Assembly (NCBI GenBank): GCA_947389015.1
Contig: CANDVA010000004.1
Location: forward strand, 124,001 to 188,000
DNA: 64,000 bases
From: an uncultured Clostridia bacterium
Lineage (GTDB): Bacteria > Bacillota > Clostridia > Oscillospirales > Ruminococcaceae
Direction: 5' to 3'
Translations under genes and position numbers: made by a program
Part shown: in pieces, positions 54,903 through 64,000 of the stretch
How the letters are laid out: the number at the start of each line of letters is the position of its first letter
How positions within the stretch are numbered: the stretch's first letter is position 1
The notes under the pieces: model-generated
Seen by the model: the letters and a program-made list of their open reading frames with translations, nothing else
What the model was told of the DNA's origin: nothing
Databases searched by the model: none

Positions 54903-55382
54903 TCATTTAAGCGAGTTCAGCAGTCCGCCCTTGTTTATTATCTCCTTGATAAAATCGGGGAACGGCTGAGCTTGGTAGGTCTTGTTTTTGGTGATATTCG
55001 TGATCATTCCCGTGTCGAAGTCGATCTCGACCTCGTTGCCCGCGTCGATATCCTTTGCCGCCTCGTCACATTCGAGTATCGGCAGCCCGATATTTATCGC
55101 GTTGCGGTAGAAAATACGCGCGAACGTCGACGCGATAACGCACCCCACGCCGCTCGCCTTTATCGCGATAGGCGCGTGCTCGCGGGAGCTGCCGCAGCCG
55201 AAATTCATATTTGCGACGATGATGTCTCCGTCCTTGACGTTCTTGACGAAATCCTTGTCGATATCCTCCATGCAGTGAGAAGCAAGCTCCTTATGGTCGG
55301 AGGTGTTGAGATAACGCGCGGGAATAATTACGTCCGTATCCACGTTATCGCCGAATTTATGTACTGTTCCGTGTGCTTTCAT
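54903..55382 (-). CDS. leuD: 3-isopropylmalate dehydratase, small subunit
   Basis: [17 protein letters not shown]...[42 protein letters not shown]. Confidence 0.96.
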   Translation of the reverse strand: MKAHGTVHKFGDNVDTDVIIPARYLNTSDHKELASHCMEDIDKDFVKNVKDGDIIVANMNFGCGSSREHAPIAIKASGVGCVIASTFARIFYRNAINIGLPILECDEAAKDIDAGNEVEIDFDTGMITNITKNKTYQAQPFPDFIKEIINKGGLLNSLK

Positions 55383-55388
55383 TATAGT

Positions 55389-56663
55389 TTAGCCCTCCTG
55401 TACGTTAGAAATGTAACCCGTCAAAGCGCTTGCCGCCGCGATCGCGGGGCTTGCAAGATATACCTCCGAGGTCGTGTCGCCCATTCTTCCCACAAAGTTG
55501 CGGTTTGTCGTGGAAACAGCGCGTTCATGAGGCGCGAGTATTCCCATATGACCGCCGAGACACGGTCCGCACGTCGGCGCGGAAACTACCATGCCCGCCT
55601 CGACGAATATCTCAAGCAAGCCGTTTCTGAGCGCGTCAAGATATATCTGCTGTGTCGCGGGGATAACGATAGCGCGCACTCCCTTAGCCACCTTCTTGCC
55701 CTTAACGACAGCCGCCGCGGCCTCGAGATCGCTGTAACGGCCGTTGGTGCAGGAGCCGATAACTACCTGATCGATCTTTATACCGAGCTTTTCAGCCTCG
55801 TCGATCGTCTTTGTGTTCTCGGGGAGATGCGGGAAAGCTACGGTCGGCTTTATCGTTGACAGGTCGATATCGATAACGCGGTTGTAATGCGCGTCGGGGT
55901 CAGCCTTGAACGTCTCAAAGGTTCTGTCCGTTCTTCCCTTTACATAGTCGAGAGTTACCTCGTCGACCTCGAAAATGCCGTTCTTCGCGCCCGCCTCGAT
56001 AGCCATATTCGCCATACAGAGCCTGTCGTCCATGGAGAGGTTCTTCAACCCCTCGCCCGTGAACTCCATCGACTGATACAGAGCGCCGTCAACGCCTATC
56101 ATTCCGATAATGTGGAGAATTACGTCCTTGCCGCTCACCCACTTGTTGAGCTTGCCCGTAAGGTTGAATTTGATCGCGCCAGGTACCTTGAACCACGCCT
56201 CGCCCGTAGCCATGCCCGCCGCCATATCGGTCGAGCCTACGCCCGTCGAGAACGCTCCCAGAGCGCCGTATGTACAGGTGTGCGAGTCCGCGCCGATAAC
56301 GCAGTCGCTTGGTACGACCAAGCCTTTTTCGGGCAGAAGAGCATGCTCTATGCCGACGTTGCCCACGTCGTAGAAATTCACGATATCGTACTTATCCGCG
56401 AAGCTTCTGCACTGCTGACACTGAATAGCCGCCTTGATGTCCTTATTCGGCGTAAAGTGATCCATTACGAGCGATATCTTACTCTTGTCGAATACGCCCG
56501 TAAAGCCGTTTTTGTTAAACTCGTTGATCGCGACGGGACTTGTGATATCGTTGCCGAGAACCATATCCAGCTTAGCCTTTATAAGCTGCCCCTCGGTAAC
56601 GCTCTCAAGACCTGCATGCTTCGCGAGTATTTTTTGCGTCATTGTCATTCCCGATTTGCCCAT
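55389..56663 (-). CDS. leuC: 3-isopropylmalate dehydratase, large subunit
   Basis: [17 protein letters not shown]...[27 protein letters not shown]...[15 protein letters not shown]. Confidence 0.97.
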   Translation of the reverse strand: MGKSGMTMTQKILAKHAGLESVTEGQLIKAKLDMVLGNDITSPVAINEFNKNGFTGVFDKSKISLVMDHFTPNKDIKAAIQCQQCRSFADKYDIVNFYDVGNVGIEHALLPEKGLVVPSDCVIGADSHTCTYGALGAFSTGVGSTDMAAGMATGEAWFKVPGAIKFNLTGKLNKWVSGKDVILHIIGMIGVDGALYQSMEFTGEGLKNLSMDDRLCMANMAIEAGAKNGIFEVDEVTLDYVKGRTDRTFETFKADPDAHYNRVIDIDLSTIKPTVAFPHLPENTKTIDEAEKLGIKIDQVVIGSCTNGRYSDLEAAAAVVKGKKVAKGVRAIVIPATQQIYLDALRNGLLEIFVEAGMVVSAPTCGPCLGGHMGILAPHERAVSTTNRNFVGRMGDTTSEVYLASPAIAAASALTGYISNVQEG

Positions 56664-56794
56664 TGTTGTTCCCTCCTGAAATATTTTAAATATACATTTT
56701 TATTATAACACTTTTTTTCCGTTCTGTAAAGGTCTTTTCCGAAAATTTGCGGTCTTTTGAGCTATTGCACTGCAAAAGACCGCGCGTTATTATA

Positions 56795-58228
56795 TCAGCC
56801 GTTCAGGTATTTCAATACCAATTCCTTGCACTTCGCGGGGTTTGCCTGACCCTTCGATGCTTTCATACACTGCCCGACAAGGAATCCGAGCGCGTTGGTC
56901 TTGCCGCCGCGGTAGTCGTCGACCGACTTTTGATTTGCCGCCATGACCTCGTTTACGAGCTTTTCGATCGCGCTGTCGTCGGATATCTGCACCAAGCCCT
57001 TTTCCTCGATAACCTTGTCGATATCGGCGTTGTTTTGGATTATCTCCTCGAAGATGATCTTGCCCGAATTATTTGATATCTTGCCGCTTTCGATAAGCGT
57101 GATTATCTTCACAAGCTTTTCCGCGGTAAGGTTGCTGTCGGCAATGTCCTTGCCCGTTTCGTTCATATATTTGGAAACGTCAGCGAGCACCCAGTTGGAC
57201 ACATTCTTCGCGGTGCAGCCGCCCAGTTTTATGCACTCGTCGAACAGACGGCAGCGCGGCAGATTCTCCGCGATAAGCTCCGCGTCTACCTGAGACAGCC
57301 CCAATTCCTTGACATAGCGCTTTATCTTCGCGTTGGGCAGCTCGGGCAGCGAATTTTTAAGCTCCTCTACCCTCTCGAGCGGCATATAGATCGTGGTAAG
57401 GTCGGGCTCGGGGAAGTAGCGGTAATCCTGCGCGTCCTCCTTGGAGCGGAGCAGGATATTCATTCCCTTTTGGTCGTCCCAGCGCCGCGTTTCCTGATAG
57501 ATCTCTTCCCCGCGCTCCAACGCTTCTATCTGGCGGTTTGCTTCATAATCGATAGCCCGCATTGCACCCGAGAACGAGTTGACGTTCTTCATCTCGACGC
57601 GCTTGCCGAATTCGGTCGAACCCTTGGGACGAACGGAAACGTTCACGTCGCAGCGGATAGAGCCCTCCTGCATTTTACAGTCGGAGATGTCGATGTACTG
57701 CAATATCGACTTCAAGGTATCAAGGTACGCCTTCGCCTCGGCGCTGGAGCGCATATCGGGCTCGGAAACTATCTCGATAAGCGGGACGCCGCAGCGGTTG
57801 AAGTCGACGAGCGAGCCTTGGAAAGCGTCGTTATGCAGCATTTTGCCCGCGTCCTCCTCGATATGGATACGCGTGATGCCTATGCGCTTTTCCTCGCCGT
57901 TCATCATTATCTCGACATATCCGTTTTCGCAGAGCGGGATATCTGCCTGCGATATCTGGTACGCCTTGGGCAGGTCGGGATAGAAGTAATTCTTTCTGTC
58001 CTGCTTGCAGACGTTGTTTATCGAGCAATTGGTCGCGTGACCCATTTTCACCGCGTATTCGACAACCTTTTCGTTAAGCGTCGGGAGCGTTCCCGGCATA
58101 CCCGTGCATATCGGGCATATCTGGGTGTTTACCTCAAGTCCGAACGCATTTTTGCAATTACAGTATATCTTGGTCTTGGTGTTCAGCTCGGCATGGACCT
58201 CAAGACCCACTATCGTTTCATATTCCAT
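56795..58228 (-). CDS. gatB: Asp/Glu-tRNA amidotransferase subunit B
   Basis: YETIVGLEVHAELNTKTKIYCNCKNAFG...CPICTGMPGTLPTLN. Confidence 0.98.
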   Translation of the reverse strand: MEYETIVGLEVHAELNTKTKIYCNCKNAFGLEVNTQICPICTGMPGTLPTLNEKVVEYAVKMGHATNCSINNVCKQDRKNYFYPDLPKAYQISQADIPLCENGYVEIMMNGEEKRIGITRIHIEEDAGKMLHNDAFQGSLVDFNRCGVPLIEIVSEPDMRSSAEAKAYLDTLKSILQYIDISDCKMQEGSIRCDVNVSVRPKGSTEFGKRVEMKNVNSFSGAMRAIDYEANRQIEALERGEEIYQETRRWDDQKGMNILLRSKEDAQDYRYFPEPDLTTIYMPLERVEELKNSLPELPNAKIKRYVKELGLSQVDAELIAENLPRCRLFDECIKLGGCTAKNVSNWVLADVSKYMNETGKDIADSNLTAEKLVKIITLIESGKISNNSGKIIFEEIIQNNADIDKVIEEKGLVQISDDSAIEKLVNEVMAANQKSVDDYRGGKTNALGFLVGQCMKASKGQANPAKCKELVLKYLNG

Positions 58229-58241
58229 CGTGTCGTCCCCC

Positions 58242-59693
58242 TTATACGTTTACGGGCTTTGCTTCGCCGTAATTGTTCTCGACTGCGAGCGCCGCGTTCA
58301 AAAGCGTCTGTTCGCTGAACTTTCGACCGATAAACTGCAAGCCCACAGGCATATTATTCACCCTGCCGCACGGTACGCTTATCGCGGGCAGACCCGCGAT
58401 ATTGACCGTTACGGTGCAGATGTCGGCGGCGTACATCTTGGTCGGGTCGCCGATGTTCTCGCCGAGCTTGAACGCCGTAGCGGGAGTTGCGGGAGTAGCT
58501 ATCACGTCGCACTTCTCAAACGCCGCGTTGAATTCCTTGACTATCTCTATCGCCACGAGCTTTGCTTTTTTGTAGTACGCGTCGAAGAAGCCGCTCGACA
58601 ACACGAACGTGCCGAGCATTATGCGGCGCTTTACCTCGTCGCCAAAGCCCTCGCTGCGCGTTTTCTCGTACATATCTATAAGGCTGTCGTAATTCTCGGT
58701 GCGGTAGCCGTACTTTACGCCGTCAAAGCGCGCAAGGTTCGAGCTTGCCTCCGCCGAGGAGATGATGTAGTATGCGTTAAGAGCGTATCCGGTGCTGGGC
58801 AGCGAGATATTCACGATCTGCGCGCCCTGCTTTTCAAGCTCCTTGACCGCGTTCATAACGGTCTCCTTGACCGAATTATCAACGCCGTCGCCGTAATATT
58901 CCTCCGGAATACCGATCTTCAAGCCCTTTACATCGCTGTTGAGCAGCGCGGTGAAATCGGGATATTCGCGGTCTGCGGAGGTCGCGTCCATATTGTCGTG
59001 ACCGCAGATAACGCCGTACAGCATTGCCGTGTCGGTGACGTTTCTGCCGAACGGACCTATCTGGTCGAGCGAGCTTGCGAACGCTACAAGACCGTAGCGC
59101 GAAACGCTGCCGTAAGTAGGCTTCAAGCCGACTACTCCGCAGTATGAGGCGGGCATTCTGATAGAGCCGCCCGTGTCGGAGCCGAGCGAGATGACCGCCG
59201 AGCCAGCCGCGACAGCCGCCGCCGAACCTCCCGAGGAGCCGCCCGGAACACAGTCAAGGTTATGCGGATTGTGCGTTTTCTTGAAGTAGGAATTCTCGGT
59301 GGACGAGCCCATGGCGAATTCGTCCATATTCAGCTTGCCCGTTACCACCATATCCGCGGCGTTGACCTTTTTCATAACAAACGCGTCAAACGGCGGAACA
59401 TAATTATACAGCATTTTAGACGCACAGGTCGTCAGCAGCCCCTTTGTACTGATGTTGTCCTTGATACCGATGGGAATTCCCGCGAGCGGGTGAAGCGTTT
59501 CCTTTGCGCGTTTTTCGTCGACCTCGCGCGCCTTTTTCAGCGCCTCCTCGGCGCATACCGTCAGATATGCGCCGACCTTTTCATCTGTTGCCGCCGCCCT
59601 GTCGAGCACGGACTTGGTAAGCTCCTCGCTGCTGCATTTCTTCTCGGAAAGCATTTTTGACAGCTCGTGAGCCGAATATTCGTAAAGTTCCAT
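58242..59693 (-). CDS. gatA: Asp/Glu-tRNA amidotransferase subunit A
   Basis: Amidase signature VPGGSSGGSAAAVAAGSAVISLGSDTGGSIRMPASYCGVVGLKPTYG. Confidence 0.98.
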   Translation of the reverse strand: MELYEYSAHELSKMLSEKKCSSEELTKSVLDRAAATDEKVGAYLTVCAEEALKKAREVDEKRAKETLHPLAGIPIGIKDNISTKGLLTTCASKMLYNYVPPFDAFVMKKVNAADMVVTGKLNMDEFAMGSSTENSYFKKTHNPHNLDCVPGGSSGGSAAAVAAGSAVISLGSDTGGSIRMPASYCGVVGLKPTYGSVSRYGLVAFASSLDQIGPFGRNVTDTAMLYGVICGHDNMDATSADREYPDFTALLNSDVKGLKIGIPEEYYGDGVDNSVKETVMNAVKELEKQGAQIVNISLPSTGYALNAYYIISSAEASSNLARFDGVKYGYRTENYDSLIDMYEKTRSEGFGDEVKRRIMLGTFVLSSGFFDAYYKKAKLVAIEIVKEFNAAFEKCDVIATPATPATAFKLGENIGDPTKMYAADICTVTVNIAGLPAISVPCGRVNNMPVGLQFIGRKFSEQTLLNAALAVENNYGEAKPVNV

Positions 59694-59710
59694 TGTTCAG
59701 TATTCCTTTC

Positions 59711-60001
59711 TCATTCTACCGTCTTGGGGACTACCACGCAGCCCGCCTGCATTTTCGGCGCGTTCGCCAGAAGCTCGCTGCGCGTGAGCTTGTCCGTTCC
59801 GAGAGCCTCGGTGGTGCCCTCAACGTCCTCGCGGAGCTTCATGGGGTGCTCGGGGTCGAGACCCGATGCGTCGCCCGATACCTCTGGGAGCTGCTCCACC
59901 ATTGCAACTATGCTCTCCATATCTTTCTCAAATTTCGCCAGCTTGTCGTCCTCAATACGCAGACGAGCAAGCTTTGCGAGATGTTTTACATCAATGCTCA
60001 T
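59711..60001 (-). CDS. gatC: Asp/Glu-tRNA amidotransferase subunit C
   Basis: MSIDVKHLAKLARLRIEDDKLAKFEKDMESIVAMVEQL; upstream of gatA. Confidence 0.93.
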   Translation of the reverse strand: MSIDVKHLAKLARLRIEDDKLAKFEKDMESIVAMVEQLPEVSGDASGLDPEHPMKLREDVEGTTEALGTDKLTRSELLANAPKMQAGCVVVPKTVE

Positions 60002-60018
60002 TTCTATTCCTCCCGATC

Positions 60019-63199
<3,181 letters not shown>

Positions 63200-63330
63200 A
63201 ACTCACCCCTTCCCCTATTTTATGTTTATTAGGGAAAAGTGTGAATTATGGCTTTGCCCTAAACATCGCTTCGCGATGTTTTAGCGTTTTTTTCGCCAAA
63301 CTTCGTTTGTCGAAAAAATCCGCGGGTTTT

Positions 63331-64000
63331 CTAACTGTTAATAAAGGCCTCGAACGCCTTGAACGCCGCGTACACGTCCGTTTTCGCGGTTATCTCGAAC
63401 GGCGCGTGCATACTCATTACCGGTACGCCCACGTCGATGGTGTCAACGTTGAGATTGGCGATATACGCCGCGACCGTTCCGCCGCCGCCGATATCGACCT
63501 TGCCGAGCTCGCCCGTCTGCCAGATAACGCCTTTGCTGTCGAGCAAGCGCCTTACCTCGCCGACAAACTCCGCGGACGCGTCCGAGGTGCCGCTCTTTCC
63601 GCGCGAGCCAGTATATTTGGTAACGCACACGCCGCCGTTCAGCACGCAGGCGTTGTTCTTCTCGAAAACGTCGGGGAAAGTCGGGTCGTATGCCGCGTTG
63701 ACGTCGGCGGAAAGACATCTCGAATTGGACAGCACCTCCCTGCCGCGAACGCCGAACGTCGCCGCAAGGTCGGCGATAAAGTACTTCAGATACGCCGAAC
63801 GCAGACCGGTGTTGCCGTCCGAGCCCGTTTCCTCCTTATCGGTGAGGATAGCGACCGCCGTTCTTCTGACCGATTTCGCGTTTAGAACAGCCATAAGCTC
63901 GGTGTACGCGCACACCCTGTCGTCCTGACCGTAGCCGCCGACAAGACTTCTGTCAAAGCCGATATCGCGCGCCTTGAAAGCGGGAACGGCTTCAAGCTCC
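63331..64000 (-). CDS. M18 family aminopeptidase (partial; N-terminus beyond window)
   Basis: Frame stays open through the window end (GFDRSLVGGYGQDDRVCAYTELMAV); LTDKEETGSDGNTGLRSAYLKYFIADL; GTVAAYIANLNVDTIDVGVPVMSMHAPFEITAKTDVYAAFKAFEAF. Confidence 0.9.
   Translation of the reverse strand, partial: ELEAVPAFKARDIGFDRSLVGGYGQDDRVCAYTELMAVLNAKSVRRTAVAILTDKEETGSDGNTGLRSAYLKYFIADLAATFGVRGREVLSNSRCLSADVNAAYDPTFPDVFEKNNACVLNGGVCVTKYTGSRGKSGTSDASAEFVGEVRRLLDSKGVIWQTGELGKVDIGGGGTVAAYIANLNVDTIDVGVPVMSMHAPFEITAKTDVYAAFKAFEAFINS

Noticed and set aside
54888-59147. Several + strand ORFs (273-347 aa) opposite leuCD and gatAB
   Set aside because: Mirror frames of conserved minus-strand genes.

Overview
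The window is a chromosomal segment from an anaerobic, apparently spore-forming Firmicute (Ruminococcus/Oscillospiraceae-like, inferred from gene content). It holds about 60 protein genes and one tRNA-Ser(CGA). I saw no CRISPR array, rRNA or intact prophage. Main blocks: (1) 1-6400, a tightly packed + strand run of small-molecule-modifying enzymes (sugar O-acetyltransferase, HD hydrolase, CAT-like acetyltransferase, TIGR04076-like/HMA fusion, several GNATs, cytidine deaminase, P-loop kinase, nucleoside phosphorylase). (2) ilvB-ilvN and a decayed gene. (3) adhE, a phosphotransferase-fold kinase, a [2Fe-2S] protein, a PAS-containing [FeFe]-hydrogenase (HydS-like), a SpoIIE/PP2C phosphatase and a second [FeFe]-hydrogenase, preceded by a near-perfect Rex-type operator. 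(4) sporulation and housekeeping genes (yabP, yabQ, divIC, rqcP-like, hup, mazG, spoVB-like, yunB, cotJABC). (5) An operon of three tandem paralogous membrane proteins plus an XRE regulator; its promoter carries three copies of the palindrome CCAAGTTTACTTGG. (6) A LysR gene followed by a solitary HsdM-like protein whose catalytic motifs are altered (NPPY to CPPH), fused to an S-like C-terminus. (7) An ECF sigma gene with a membrane-anchored double LytM-like protein. (8) A serine recombinase islet. (9) A small AT-rich islet with two SLOG-like proteins, an Arc-like protein and an orphan RelB-like antitoxin, flanked by glyA with a strongly structured leader. (10) leuCDB, gatCAB, ligA and a partial M18 peptidase. 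The best leads are the H2-sensing/phosphorylation cluster, the degenerate methylase, the triple-operator paralog operon and an orphan structured RNA near 33.6 kb.
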